Shown here: positions 34,360 to 42,821 of the stretch, in pieces
How the letters are laid out: every line of letters starts with the position of its first letter
Position numbering within the stretch: position 1 is the stretch's first letter
Source of the DNA: Cryomorphaceae bacterium
GTDB taxonomy: Bacteria; Bacteroidota; Bacteroidia; Flavobacteriales; Schleiferiaceae
Direction: 5' to 3'
Assembly: GCA_020832345.1 (NCBI GenBank)
Contig: JAFIEY010000002.1
Coordinates: forward strand, 1 to 44,374
DNA length: 44,374 nt
Position numbers and translations under genes: made by a program
Notes under the pieces: model-generated
Databases searched by the model: none
The model's input: the letters and a program-made list of their open reading frames with translations, nothing else
What the model was told of the DNA's origin: nothing

Positions 34360-34918
34360 CCTGAGCCGGTCTTTTTGCCGCAAATCCTACCGACAGTCCG
34401 ATTATCGCACCGAATAAAGCGCCAAAGAATATATCGGCCGGATAATGAACGCCAATGTGAATGCGACTGTAGCTCACCAAAAACGCCCAGATGACCATAA
34501 ATGTCCACCATTTTTTGTTGGTGGTAATCCCCACAAAAAACGCAAGGGCAAATGTGTTGGCCGCATGAGAGGAAACAAAACCGTATTTGCCGCCACAACC
34601 TTCTTTTAAAGCTCTGAAAAGTCCATCGAGTGCCGGTTCGTTGCAAGGCCGTAATCGCTGAAACGTTTCTTTAAACAATCTCACTGAACCCTGATCGGCC
34701 AAAAGCGCCATAATTACCAATCCGCCAATAATCCACAGAAATGCCTTGCCCGGATATTTTTTATAAAGGACAAATAATAGCAAGGCATACAATGGAATCC
34801 AAACATCTACACGGGTGATGAACAAAAAAAATCCGTCGAGAAAGGCCGGACTATTATTGTTCATCCACAAAAATATTTGTGTATCGGCTTCAACAAACCA
34901 GCGAATAAGATTCATCAT
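34343..34918 (-). CDS. PAP2-family membrane phosphatase
   Basis: 191 residues. Five or six membrane helices carry the three motifs of the PAP2 superfamily: K83-x6-R90-P91 (KETFQRLRP), S-S-H118 (GFVSSHA) and S151-R152-x4-H157-x4-D162 (SRIHIGVHYPAD). The histidines and Asp form the phosphate-transfer site, on the periplasmic side in most members. Substrates are lipid phosphates such as undecaprenyl pyrophosphate or phosphatidyl phosphates; which one is not shown. The ATG overlaps the obg stop by one base, so it follows adk-obg in one transcript. The 3' end overlaps the T9SS cargo gene. Confidence 0.93.
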   Translation of the reverse strand: MMNLIRWFVEADTQIFLWMNNNSPAFLDGFFLFITRVDVWIPLYALLLFVLYKKYPGKAFLWIIGGLVIMALLADQGSVRLFKETFQRLRPCNEPALDGLFRALKEGCGGKYGFVSSHAANTFALAFFVGITTNKKWWTFMVIWAFLVSYSRIHIGVHYPADIFFGALFGAIIGLSVGFAAKRPAQVSVPA

Positions 34919-35907
34919 TACTGCATGAGTTTCCAGAGTTCATCTTTGAGTTCATCTAAATTATACCCACTTACTGAGGAAATAAAAATATAGGGCAAGG
35001 GCAGTGTAAAGGTTTTTTCCATTTCACGCATCATTTGCTCGTCCAGCATATCAGCCTTACTGATGGCCACCATTTGCTTTTTGTGCAACAATTCGGGGTT
35101 GAATTTTTTCAATTCTTCCTGTAAAACGTTAAACTCCTTTTCAATATCCTCACTATCTGCCGGTAATAGATAAAGCAATACGGCGTTGCGTTCTATATGG
35201 CGCAAAAACCGGTGACCTAGACCTTTACCTTCGGCAGCGCCTTCAATAATTCCGGGGATATCGGCCATCACAAAAGATTGATGTCCGCGATAACCTACGA
35301 TGCCCAGATTGGGCACCAGGGTGGTGAAGGGGTAATCGGCGATTTCGGGTTTGGCTGCAGTAATAGAAGAAAGCAAAGTTGATTTTCCCGCATTAGGAAG
35401 TCCAACCAAGCCGACATCCGCAAGGACTTTGAGTTCGAGAATAATCCAACCTTCCTGGCCCTCTTCACCGGGTTGGGCATATCGAGGAGTTTGATTGGTC
35501 GGTGATTTAAAGTGGTCGTTGCCAAGTCCGCCCCTTCCGCCTTTTTTAGCGATGATCTCTTCTCCGGCCTCGGTAATTTCTCCAAAGATTTCCCCGGTTT
35601 CCCCATCCTTGATGACGGTACCCAATGGAACATCAATATATTCGTCGTTACCCTCTTTGCCGGTGCGGTGGTTTTTTTGTCCGTTTTCACCGTTTCCGGC
35701 GCGGATGTGTTTTCGGTATTTTAGGTGCAAAAGGGTCCACATTTGCTCGTTTCCACGAATAATGATGTGTCCACCTCGTCCGCCATCACCGCCATCCGGA
35801 CCGCCTTTGGGAATGTATTTCGCCCGGTGAAGGTGCGCGCTACCTGCGCCGCCGTTTCCGGAGGTAAGGTGAATTTTTACGTAATCTATGAAGTTGCTTC
35901 CTGCCAT
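34918..35907 (-). CDS. obg: GTPase Obg/CgtA
   Basis: 329 residues. The N-terminal glycine-rich Obg fold ([59 protein letters not shown]) is followed by the GTPase domain: G1 GLPNAGKST at 169-177, G2 region [12 protein letters not shown]3 [17 protein letters not shown]4 SKAD, G5 SSV. The C-terminal OCT domain of many Obg proteins is absent, as in other Bacteroidota. Obg acts in late 50S ribosome assembly and stress control. It lies 3 bp after adk and overlaps the PAP2 start. Confidence 0.95.
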   Translation of the reverse strand: MAGSNFIDYVKIHLTSGNGGAGSAHLHRAKYIPKGGPDGGDGGRGGHIIIRGNEQMWTLLHLKYRKHIRAGNGENGQKNHRTGKEGNDEYIDVPLGTVIKDGETGEIFGEITEAGEEIIAKKGGRGGLGNDHFKSPTNQTPRYAQPGEEGQEGWIILELKVLADVGLVGLPNAGKSTLLSSITAAKPEIADYPFTTLVPNLGIVGYRGHQSFVMADIPGIIEGAAEGKGLGHRFLRHIERNAVLLYLLPADSEDIEKEFNVLQEELKKFNPELLHKKQMVAISKADMLDEQMMREMEKTFTLPLPYIFISSVSGYNLDELKDELWKLMQ

Positions 35908-35910
35908 GTT

Positions 35911-36483
35911 TTAAAGTGCATCAATGGCGACAAACAAGCGTTCCGAAATCTCGGAAATGCTGCCTATGCCATCGATTTTTATATGTTTGCCCAATGCTTG
36001 ATAATGCGATTTTACAGGCTCGGTTTCTTTGCGATATACCGCGATTCGGTTTTCAATGACTTTGGGATCCGCATCATCGGCCCTTCCAGATGTTTTTGCT
36101 CGCTCTGCCAAACGTGATTTTAATTCCGCTTCCGGCACTTCAAGTGATAACAATGCACTAATGGCTTCATTTCTGGAAGCTAGGAAATTGTCAAGTGCCT
36201 CTGCCTGAGCAGAAGTTCTCGGAAATCCGTCGAAGATAAACCCCTTGGCATCGGCGTGTTTAATTACCTCGCTTTCTAAAAGCTCGATGGTCAAGGAATC
36301 GGGAACTAATTGCCCCTTATCCATAAAAGCTTTCGCCTTAGCACCGAGTTCGGTATTGTTTTTAATATGATAGCGAAATATATCTCCTGTAGATAAGTGT
36401 ATCAAATTGTATTTTTCCTGAAGAAACGCTGCCTGGGTTCCTTTTCCTGCTCCCGGTGGGCCAAAGAGGATAATATGTAGCAT
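35911..36483 (-). CDS. adk: adenylate kinase
   Basis: 190 residues, a short form with a small LID loop lacking zinc cysteines. The P-loop GPPGAGKGT is at residues 8-16, followed by HLSTGDIFRYHIKNNTELG, GFIFDGFPRTSAQAEALDNF and RLAERAKTSGRADDADPKVI. The enzyme interconverts ATP and AMP with two ADP. The start is the ATG at 36483. A near-match promoter element (TATCTTCG) lies at about 36510-36517 on the minus strand, and repeat I separates it from the upstream operon. Confidence 0.96.
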   Translation of the reverse strand: MLHIILFGPPGAGKGTQAAFLQEKYNLIHLSTGDIFRYHIKNNTELGAKAKAFMDKGQLVPDSLTIELLESEVIKHADAKGFIFDGFPRTSAQAEALDNFLASRNEAISALLSLEVPEAELKSRLAERAKTSGRADDADPKVIENRIAVYRKETEPVKSHYQALGKHIKIDGIGSISEISERLFVAIDAL

Positions 36484-36537
36484 GATTTTGAATGTTTTAT
36501 TTGAAGCTGCGAAGATAACCCTTATTGGGTAAAGTAT

Positions 36538-36679
36538 GAGTCCACTCCAAAAAGGATGATTTCAATCAAAATCGACGCGGAGGGAATTTTTGAACCGCAG
36601 CTAACTATTTGTTAGTGAGGATTCAAAAATCTGCCGACAAGGAAGATTTTGGCAGAAAGGGACTTTTTGGAGTAGACTC
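36538..36679 (+). repeat. palindromic intergenic repeat, copy I (long form, reference copy)
   Basis: 142 bp and complete: outer arms GAGTCCACTCCAAAAAG and CTTTTTGGAGTAGACTC, inner arms GAATTTTTGAACC and GGATTCAAAAATC, and innermost CTAAC/GTTAG. It begins 32 bp past the carbonic-anhydrase stop (which is on the other strand) and ends upstream of the adk start. Used as the reference to compare the other copies. Confidence 0.9.
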
Positions 36680-36710
36680 AAGTATGGGATTGATAAAAAA
36701 GCACGAAAAA

Positions 36711-37295
36711 CTACTTCTTCGGCAGATAATCTTTAGGGTGATTTTTTCTATCCTTTTCAATTTCGGTTAATGGCGAACAAGGCTCTGAAAGGGTTTTCCA
36801 TTGTTCGGGTAATTTTTGATACAACTTGGTCCCCTCAGTTTTCCAGTTGATGACCTCGTCGGTAACATCTTTTACAATTTTAGCGGGATTGCCCACTGCG
36901 ATTTTTCGGTTGGGAATGACTGTGCCCTGAGGAACAAAGGCAAGCGCACCTATGATACATTCTTCGCCTATCACTACCTCATCCATTAATACGGCGTTCA
37001 TGCCCACGAGGCAATTTCGCCCCACCCTTGCCCCGTGAATTATTGCCCCGTGACCGATATGGGCATTTTCTTCCAATACCACCGTGACGCCTGGGAACAT
37101 GTGTACGGTGCAATTTTCCTGAACGTTGCAGCCATCGCCAATTTCAATTCTGCCCCAGTCGCCGCGAAGTACGCAGCCCGGACCGATATACACATCTCTT
37201 CCGATAATGACATCGCCAATTACGGTGGCCTGGGGGTGAACAAAGGCATCGGGATGCACCACAGGGGTAAATCCATTAAACTTATAAAAAGCCAT
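36711..37295 (-). CDS. gamma-class carbonic anhydrase-like hexapeptide-repeat protein
   Basis: 194 residues from the ATG at 37295 (MAFYKFNGFTPVVHPDAFVH). A longer frame opens at 37328 but would overlap the DksA-type gene. Left-handed beta-helix hexapeptide repeats (ATVIGDVIIGRDVYIGPGCV, CNVQENCTVHMFPGVTVVL) lead to the metal-ligand segment AHIGHGAIIHGARVGRNCLV, with the three histidines of gamma carbonic anhydrases. Homologues include PaaY, a thioesterase or carbonic-anhydrase-like protein of phenylacetate degradation. It is last in an operon with a thiolase and a PaaI-type thioesterase, which favours the PaaY reading, but that remains inference. Confidence 0.88.
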   Translation of the reverse strand: MAFYKFNGFTPVVHPDAFVHPQATVIGDVIIGRDVYIGPGCVLRGDWGRIEIGDGCNVQENCTVHMFPGVTVVLEENAHIGHGAIIHGARVGRNCLVGMNAVLMDEVVIGEECIIGALAFVPQGTVIPNRKIAVGNPAKIVKDVTDEVINWKTEGTKLYQKLPEQWKTLSEPCSPLTEIEKDRKNHPKDYLPKK

Positions 37296-37306
37296 AAGGT
37301 TGGTTT

Positions 37307-37630
37307 TTATTGTGCACAATTTACGCAAAGAAGACTTTGCGGACGAATGAGAATCCGACCTACAGGAATTGGTTTTTTACATTTTACGCAAATGCCAAAA
37401 TCCGGTGTTCCAAAACGTGAAAGTACCCGCTCCAAATTTTTAAGTTTTCCCTCTGCTTGTCTGAGTGATGCTTCTGCCACACTTTTGTTGTTGATGGCAT
37501 CCATCCTTGAAACCCTTCCATAAGCCACATCCGGTGTAATGGGTTTTGTCGCATCGCGTAATTCCTCGATATATTTTCGGGTTTTTACAATTTCGGATTC
37601 TATGGTTTCTTTTATTTCTTCGGGATTCAT
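37307..37630 (-). CDS. TraR/DksA-type zinc-finger protein
   Basis: 107 residues. A helical coiled-coil part (about 1-75) is followed by a zinc finger with the cysteine pattern FGICVKCKKPIPVGRILIRP then LLCVNC (about residues 80-106), as in DksA/TraR. DksA-type proteins enter the secondary channel of RNA polymerase. The acidic tip typical of DksA is not obvious in the coiled coil, so direct action like DksA is uncertain. It lies between the thiolase (11 bp upstream) and the carbonic-anhydrase-like gene (11 bp downstream) in one transcript. Confidence 0.9.
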   Translation of the reverse strand: MNPEEIKETIESEIVKTRKYIEELRDATKPITPDVAYGRVSRMDAINNKSVAEASLRQAEGKLKNLERVLSRFGTPDFGICVKCKKPIPVGRILIRPQSLLCVNCAQ

Positions 37631-37641
37631 TTTTGATGGAA

Positions 37642-38844
37642 TTATGCGCGTTCAATTACCACTGCATAACCCTGTCCAACCCCGATACACATTGTACAAA
37701 GTGCATATTTTTTTTGGGTTTTTTGTAACTGAATCGCTGCGGTTTGTAACAATCTGGCGCCACTCATGCCCAGTGGATGTCCAAGTGCAATAGCACCGCC
37801 ATTTGGGTTGATTCGCGAATCGTTGTCGGCTAATCCCATTTTTCGGGTGCAGGCCAGTACCTGAGCAGAAAAGGCTTCGTTGAGTTCAATAATGTCCATG
37901 TCGTTTAGGCTGAGTCCTGCTTTTTTTAGGGCAATTTCTGAGGCATATACCGGGCCAATACCCATAATGCGTGGCTCCACACCGGCAACTCCCATAGATA
38001 CAATCCTTGCCATCGGCTTTAGATTGTGGGTTTTAATGGCATTTTCCGAAGCGTACAACAGAGCACCTGCACCGTCGTTTAAGCCCGAAGCATTTCCGGC
38101 CGTAACACTTCCGTTTTTTCGGAAGGCTGGTCGCAATGTGGCAAGTTTTTCTATGCTTGTATTGGGCTTGATAAACTCGTCGTGGCGGACAATTAGGGCT
38201 TCCATTTTCCGGCGGGGAATTTCAATTTCCAAAATCTCCTCACCCAATCGACCGTTTTCCTGTGCATTGGCCGCTTTTTTCTGCGACCAGTGGGCGAATG
38301 CGTCTTGGTCTTCCCGACTTATTCCGTATTGTTCGACCAAATTCTCAGCGGTTTCCCCCATGGCATCTACGCCAAATTCGAGTTGCATCAGGGGATTGAT
38401 AAAGCGCCATCCAAAACTCGAGTCGTACATCTTGCTATCGGTGCCAAACGCTTTGCTGGGCTTGCTCATCACATAAGGCGCCCGGGTCATGTGTTCAACA
38501 CCGCCGCCGATGATCAGGTCAGCATCACCGGAACGAATGGCTCTGGCAGCGTGAATGCCGGCAGACATACCACTTGCACATAATCTATTGATGGTTTCGC
38601 CTGGAACGCTGTGGGGCAAGCCCGCGAGCAACAAAGCCATTCGGGCTACATTTCGGTTATCCTCACCCGCCTGGTTGGCACATCCCATAATAACATCATT
38701 TATGGCGCCAGGATCCAGTGATGTATTTCGGGCAACCAAACCTTTGATGATGTTCGCGGCCAAATCGTCGGCGCGAATGCCGGAAAGTGATCCGCCAAAA
38801 TTGCCAATCGGACTTCTCAATCCATCGATGATAAATGCTTCCAT
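37642..38844 (-). CDS. acetyl-CoA C-acyltransferase (thiolase)
   Basis: 400 residues, normal thiolase length. Catalytic residues are visible: nucleophile Cys 89 (INRLCASGMSAG), His 356 in GGAIALGHPLGMSG, and Cys 386 in TMCIGVGQG. Thiolases cleave or form 3-oxoacyl-CoA with CoA; this sequence looks like the broad acetyl-CoA C-acyltransferase/3-oxoadipyl-CoA thiolase group (PcaF/PaaJ). The middle region (EHMTRAPYVMSKPSKAFGTD) fits that group. Together with PaaI and the hexapeptide-repeat protein it suggests aromatic acid (phenylacetate) or fatty acid breakdown. No other paa genes are in the window. Confidence 0.92.
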   Translation of the reverse strand: MEAFIIDGLRSPIGNFGGSLSGIRADDLAANIIKGLVARNTSLDPGAINDVIMGCANQAGEDNRNVARMALLLAGLPHSVPGETINRLCASGMSAGIHAARAIRSGDADLIIGGGVEHMTRAPYVMSKPSKAFGTDSKMYDSSFGWRFINPLMQLEFGVDAMGETAENLVEQYGISREDQDAFAHWSQKKAANAQENGRLGEEILEIEIPRRKMEALIVRHDEFIKPNTSIEKLATLRPAFRKNGSVTAGNASGLNDGAGALLYASENAIKTHNLKPMARIVSMGVAGVEPRIMGIGPVYASEIALKKAGLSLNDMDIIELNEAFSAQVLACTRKMGLADNDSRINPNGGAIALGHPLGMSGARLLQTAAIQLQKTQKKYALCTMCIGVGQGYAVVIERA

Positions 38845-38869
38845 ATTGTTTAAATCTTTTTGAATTTTT

Positions 38870-39286
38870 TTATTCGGTTAAATTCCATTTTTTGCCCAAA
38901 AACATAACAGTACCTTCAAAAAACGCAACTGTTTTTCCCTGGTTGTTGGTGATTTCAATGCCATATCTGCCGAGGGTTTTTCCCCGATGTTTTTCCGTTG
39001 CCGTCGCTGTAATGTTATCCCCGGAAGAAATAGGCTTGACGTAAGACATGGAACAGGAAATGCTCATGGCTTGTTCACCGTGTCCATTGGCGGCAAAAGC
39101 CAGTGCACTATCGGCAAGTGCGTAGGCGATACCGCCGTGCGCTACGGAAAAACCATTGAGCATTTCGGGACGAATCTCCAGAGAAAGTTTGCAAAGTCCG
39201 GGGTTTGCAATCAGCACTTCAATGCCAAGCCAGCGGCTGAAGGCATCGTTTTTCATCATCTGTTCCACGATTTGCTTGGCCGTCAT
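38870..39286 (-). CDS. paaI: PaaI-type hotdog thioesterase
   Basis: 138 residues, a single hotdog domain. The segment NGFSVAHGGIAYALADSALA carries the HGG-x4-LAD pattern of PaaI thioesterases; CSMSYVKPISSGDNITATAT and TLGRYGIEITNNQGKTVAFF complete the domain. PaaI removes CoA from stalled hydroxyphenylacetyl-CoA intermediates and keeps CoA free. It is followed 25 bp later by the thiolase and preceded 30 bp by an unknown protein on the same strand. Confidence 0.9.
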   Translation of the reverse strand: MTAKQIVEQMMKNDAFSRWLGIEVLIANPGLCKLSLEIRPEMLNGFSVAHGGIAYALADSALAFAANGHGEQAMSISCSMSYVKPISSGDNITATATEKHRGKTLGRYGIEITNNQGKTVAFFEGTVMFLGKKWNLTE

Positions 39287-39316
39287 GCTTTTAAAATGAA
39301 GTAAATACTTCGCAAA

Positions 39317-39817
39317 TTATGCGTTGGTGGGCTTGGGTTCCATGGTACACTCTTCAACGGCGCCAATAATAACCTCAATTACGAGAAGTAAATTGAGCAC
39401 CTCCGCCATGCCAATGCGCTCCTCGCGTAAAAAATCAGACATGTAAATCTCGAAAAACTGTTGAAGGACTTTTGGATTTTCCGCACTGGCGTAAATGTCA
39501 TCTATGCTTATTTCCTCCTGATATTCAATGTTGTCATAACGCGTGACCATCGACTTAACTTTTTTCTCGATGGTTTCTGCTGAGGAAATATTTAAAGGAA
39601 TGCCGCGTATTTTGAATCCCAATTGCAAACTCATCAGGGTCAAAATAAAAAACTCGATGTCCTCTTCCTGAAAGTCCTCTACCAAGTTCATCACAAACCG
39701 GAAGAGATAAGGTTGTTCATCGAGTAAAATCTGGGTATTCTTGTCGTAGTCGGTATCGTCCCATCGGCTGATTTGGTCAAGGGCGACCGACAGGATATCG
39801 TCGGGATGTAAATTCAT
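39317..39817 (-). CDS. conserved hypothetical acidic helical protein
   Basis: 166 residues, all helical and acidic, without signal peptide or membrane segment (DDILSVALDQISRWDDTDYD, FRFVMNLVEDFQEEDIEFFI, YMSDFLREERIGMAEVLNLL). I do not recognise a family; the content fits a cytoplasmic Bacteroidota-specific protein. It heads the operon that continues with PaaI, thiolase, the DksA-type protein and the carbonic-anhydrase-like protein. A promoter element lies at 39841-39848. The gap upstream (39849-40098) holds two near-identical copies of ATTAGAAATTAG (39963-39974 and 39977-39988) and no gene. Confidence 0.75.
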   Translation of the reverse strand: MNLHPDDILSVALDQISRWDDTDYDKNTQILLDEQPYLFRFVMNLVEDFQEEDIEFFILTLMSLQLGFKIRGIPLNISSAETIEKKVKSMVTRYDNIEYQEEISIDDIYASAENPKVLQQFFEIYMSDFLREERIGMAEVLNLLLVIEVIIGAVEECTMEPKPTNA

Positions 39818-39840
39818 ATTCCTTTGGTCATAAGTTTCGG

Positions 39841-39848
39841 CAAAACTA
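39841..39848 (-). promoter_or_regulatory. candidate -7 element for the PaaI/thiolase operon
   Basis: TAGTTTTG on the minus strand, 23 bases before the ATG at 39817. Confidence 0.5.
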
Positions 39849-40098
39849 CGAAATAAAAATGGGACGTTTTTTAATTGACAGTTGACGAAGTTGGATGCCG
39901 AACGACCTTCGGTATTTGTGGGGATTGCGGGAGAAAGGAGACTTTTGGGGAAGCAATTTTTAATTAGAAATTAGTGATTAGAAATTAGCAATTTTGGTAG
40001 GTGAAGTTATTTGATTTACACCTAAAATACTGATTATAATGAAATTTTTAATCCTTAACTTAATAGCAATTGATATCCCCACAGTGCTCCAGCACCAA

Positions 40099-41073
40099 TC
40101 ACCCTTTGGGATAATAATCTGTTAGTCGGCCTAGGGCAGCATTTTCCGATTGCCAGTTTAGATCCGGGTAGCGCAGTTGCAGCTCCATTAGGCTTTCAGT
40201 CGTTTTTTGTAAAAATGCTTTGGCCGATTGTGTGTCGGGGTGCAGCGGACGATGTTGTAATTTCTTCCACAGTTCTGTGAGATCACGGTGTTGGGCTTGT
40301 GCCGCCTCAGAAAAGATCCATTTTATAAAAGTCTTGCGAATGAGTTCTATGGCTACCGGTGATGGGTGTTTTAGGTCTTCGGCGTAAAATCTGTAGTCGC
40401 GGAGTTCGTCGTGAAGGATTTCGTAGGCGGGAAAATACAAAGCCTCTCCTCCGGTTTCCAGCCAATGACAAAACAAGTGGAGCACGGATTTGCCCCTTTG
40501 GTTGTCCACCGGATTATCGTATCGGATGGGGCTTACACTCACAATAAAGCGGGTATGTGGATAAGCGTTGCGCACGGCTTTCCACATGGCCTGTAACTCT
40601 TCCAATTCCGCAAGGGTGCGCGTAAAATGCTGTTGCGGTAGTTTGTGGCAGTTGTTGACCACCCGATTTTGTTTTTTGTGTAGCCAATGCCAACCCGTAC
40701 CAAAGGTGAGCACCACTGTCGGGTTTTTGAGTTTTCGGGAATTCTCCAATGACCGATTGATGTTTCGCAGACAAAAATCTGCCTGGGTGTTGGAAAACTG
40801 TCCGTGGTGATCAAAGGAAAAGAATAAATCGTCGTTTTTTTCCAAGTCATCCGTTCCGTATCGCAGGGTGGACTGAATCACCAATAATTGCTGGAGGGCG
40901 CTCAACGGGTTATAGGTGATTCCAAAGGGATTAACGACAACGGGAAATTTTTTGTCCCGTAGATCGAATCCGATGTTTTCGCTAAAGCAAGAACCTACAA
41001 ACAATAAGGGTTCGTTGGGATTTAATTGAAAAGGGGGTGATGAAAGCGGGACTTTGGTTGAGAAATTTTCCAA
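40099..41073 (-). CDS. GSCFA-domain protein
   Basis: 324 residues. The start is TTG at 41073, as no ATG lies upstream in frame after the stop of the previous gene. The family motif appears as FVGSCFSENIGFDLRDKKFP at about residue 25, with the later segments TFGTGWHWLHKKQNRVVNNC, FIVSVSPIRYDN and YFPAYEILHDELRDYRFYAE. GSCFA proteins are SGNH-hydrolase-like; the serine of GSCF may be the nucleophile and the C-terminal DLKHPS (D and H) would complete a triad. The substrate is unknown. It begins 24 bp after an outer-membrane barrel gene and may share its transcript. Confidence 0.85.
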   Translation of the reverse strand: MENFSTKVPLSSPPFQLNPNEPLLFVGSCFSENIGFDLRDKKFPVVVNPFGITYNPLSALQQLLVIQSTLRYGTDDLEKNDDLFFSFDHHGQFSNTQADFCLRNINRSLENSRKLKNPTVVLTFGTGWHWLHKKQNRVVNNCHKLPQQHFTRTLAELEELQAMWKAVRNAYPHTRFIVSVSPIRYDNPVDNQRGKSVLHLFCHWLETGGEALYFPAYEILHDELRDYRFYAEDLKHPSPVAIELIRKTFIKWIFSEAAQAQHRDLTELWKKLQHRPLHPDTQSAKAFLQKTTESLMELQLRYPDLNWQSENAALGRLTDYYPKG

Positions 41074-41097
41074 GGTAAGTAGGTGTGTAGGTCTAAC

Positions 41098-41853
41098 TTA
41101 AATGATAATGCCCAGAAGGAGATAGACAAAATTATGTTCCGGTCCCCGGCTAAATACCGGATTGATATCGTATCCGGCAGTGAGTTTTAGTTTTTTATAC
41201 CCAATTTGCGTGGCGAGTCCGTAACGAAACATATTGAAATTGTAATTCCCCTTAGATTTTATATTCATGCGGTCACCGTAGTTGTCGGTGTAAATTTGTC
41301 GCTGGTAACCATTCATTCGAACGCCGATTTCTCCGCCAATACCAAAAGTAAAGCCGTTGTCAACGCCATAAGGACTTAAATCGAGATGAAACATCAGGGG
41401 GATATTGAGATAGGCGATCACAAACTGACTTCGGTCGATGTCTCCCAAAGGATTCGTCAATAGCTCAGTGCCATTGTTGGTTTTCATTAATATGGTATTT
41501 TCAGGAAGCCCTATGCGGTTTACCGAAAACCCAAGGCCATATTGCAGCACAAAGGGCTTTTTATCAAAACGATATTTTGCGCCAAAACCAAATTTCCACA
41601 TCCACGACCGAAATGTTTCCGCAGTTTCTGATCCGGAGGGTGAAGCAAAGCTATTGTCAACCCAGTTGTTAAGTCCAAAATGTATGTCTGCCCAGGGAAG
41701 ATTCTCTTTTTGATATTTGACTTTACGCACATAAAGATCGTAATTTTCCTCCATTTTTTTCTTCCATAATTCCTTCTTGGAAATAGAATCACTTTGCGCT
41801 TTTAAACTGCCAACCAATAAAAGCAGTGGAAGAAGATAGCATAATTTCCGCAT
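41098..41853 (-). CDS. outer-membrane beta-barrel protein (PorT-like)
   Basis: 251 residues. Signal peptide MRKLCYLLPLLLLVGSLKAQ, then a charged helix (KKELWKKKMEENYDLYVRKV), then alternating beta strands of an eight-stranded barrel with aromatic girdles (FGLNNWVDNSF, FGFGAKYRFDKKPFVLQYGL, IPLMFHLDLSPYGVDNGFTF, MFRYGLATQIGYKKLKLTAG, FVYLLLGIII at the end). This matches the outer-membrane beta-barrel/PorT family of Bacteroidota. The helix before the barrel is a bit unusual. It is the first gene of a pair with the GSCFA gene. Confidence 0.8.
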   Translation of the reverse strand: MRKLCYLLPLLLLVGSLKAQSDSISKKELWKKKMEENYDLYVRKVKYQKENLPWADIHFGLNNWVDNSFASPSGSETAETFRSWMWKFGFGAKYRFDKKPFVLQYGLGFSVNRIGLPENTILMKTNNGTELLTNPLGDIDRSQFVIAYLNIPLMFHLDLSPYGVDNGFTFGIGGEIGVRMNGYQRQIYTDNYGDRMNIKSKGNYNFNMFRYGLATQIGYKKLKLTAGYDINPVFSRGPEHNFVYLLLGIII

Positions 41854-41948
41854 GGTTTATAATTTGGGGCTAAGGTACAGCTTAATTCTCAGGACAGCAA
41901 TGCAGTTTATCATTTCTGAAACCTTATTTCTGAAACGCTTTTTAGTCG

Positions 41949-41956
41949 TAGCTTTG
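41949..41956 (+). promoter_or_regulatory. candidate -7 element for the DUF3298 lipoprotein gene
   Basis: TAGCTTTG 46 bases before the ATG at 42003. A direct repeat ATTTCTGAAAC lies just upstream (41912-41922 and 41926-41936) and might bind a regulator. Confidence 0.45.
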
Positions 41957-42002
41957 GGGCATTGAACAGGCTTTCTTTCAGGCATTACATATAATTGAAA
42001 TT

Positions 42003-42800
42003 ATGAAAAACACGGTAAAATTAATTTTCGCACTTACCCTCGCGGTGATGGTAGGTTGCGGTCAGGAGGCGGAGGTGACAGCCGTGGTTCAGGAAAGCGA
42101 CTCACTGACTTTTGATTACAAGGTTTTCGAAAAGACCACTGGTGATTGCGAGCAATCGTGCTTGTCGATTCGGATCAAGCAGCTCAGATTGCAAGGCGCA
42201 CCGGAAATTCAAAAAACCGTTGACAGCACATTGCTCTCCATGGGTTCTGGCAGTCATGCCAACATTGATGCACTGATTGACGTTTCCATCGAAGAATTTT
42301 CTCGGTTGCTGGAGGAAATTCCTTCCTACGATATGCCTTGGGAAATAGAGCGAATGGCCCTGGTTAGTTATAACAATAACGGACTGCTCGGCGTCAGTGT
42401 TTCGGATTACTCATTTACTGGCGGGGCGCACCCCAATAGCTTCCACGTCAAAAGGGTTTTTCGGGTTCACGATGGAAAAATGCTCCGTTGGGAAGACTTC
42501 TTTGACGCTTCGCAAATGATAACTTTTTTGTCGTATGCCGAACGAAAATTTCGCAAGGACAACAACATTAGCGACAAAACCACGCTGGAAGAAGCCGGCT
42601 TTTGGTTTGAAGATAATGTTTTTTTTCTACCGGAAAATTACGGAATAGACAGCAGTGGTTTATTCTTTTTTTACAACGCCTACGAGATTGCACCCTACAG
42701 CGAGGGGGCCATTATACTGGAATTTACCTGGGATCAAATTTCACCTTTTCTGCAAAAACCCTACGGTGATTTGTTTGGTGAGGTTCTGATGCAGCCTTAG
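42003..42800 (+). CDS. lipoprotein with DUF3298-type domain
   Basis: 265 residues. MKNTVKLIFALTLAVMVG then Cys 19 is a lipoprotein signal. The mature protein shows the DUF4163/DUF3298 pattern, also seen in the anti-sigma factor RsiV and peptidoglycan-related proteins: an N-terminal beta part (FDYKVFEKTTGDCEQSCLSI), the core segment VSVSDYSFTGGAHPNSFHVK, and the C-terminal DUF3298 strand set (MLRWEDFFDASQMITFLSYA, FFYNAYEIAPYSEGAIILEF). RsiV-like domains bind lysozyme, but binding here is not shown. Repeat J begins 22 bp after the stop. Confidence 0.85.
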   Translation: MKNTVKLIFALTLAVMVGCGQEAEVTAVVQESDSLTFDYKVFEKTTGDCEQSCLSIRIKQLRLQGAPEIQKTVDSTLLSMGSGSHANIDALIDVSIEEFSRLLEEIPSYDMPWEIERMALVSYNNNGLLGVSVSDYSFTGGAHPNSFHVKRVFRVHDGKMLRWEDFFDASQMITFLSYAERKFRKDNNISDKTTLEEAGFWFEDNVFFLPENYGIDSSGLFFFYNAYEIAPYSEGAIILEFTWDQISPFLQKPYGDLFGEVLMQP

Positions 42801-42821
42801 TTTTTTATAAATTTACGAACG

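Noticed and set aside
39962-39988. Short direct repeat of ATTAGAAATTAG
   Set aside because: Only two copies, AT-rich and simple; no array or functional context.
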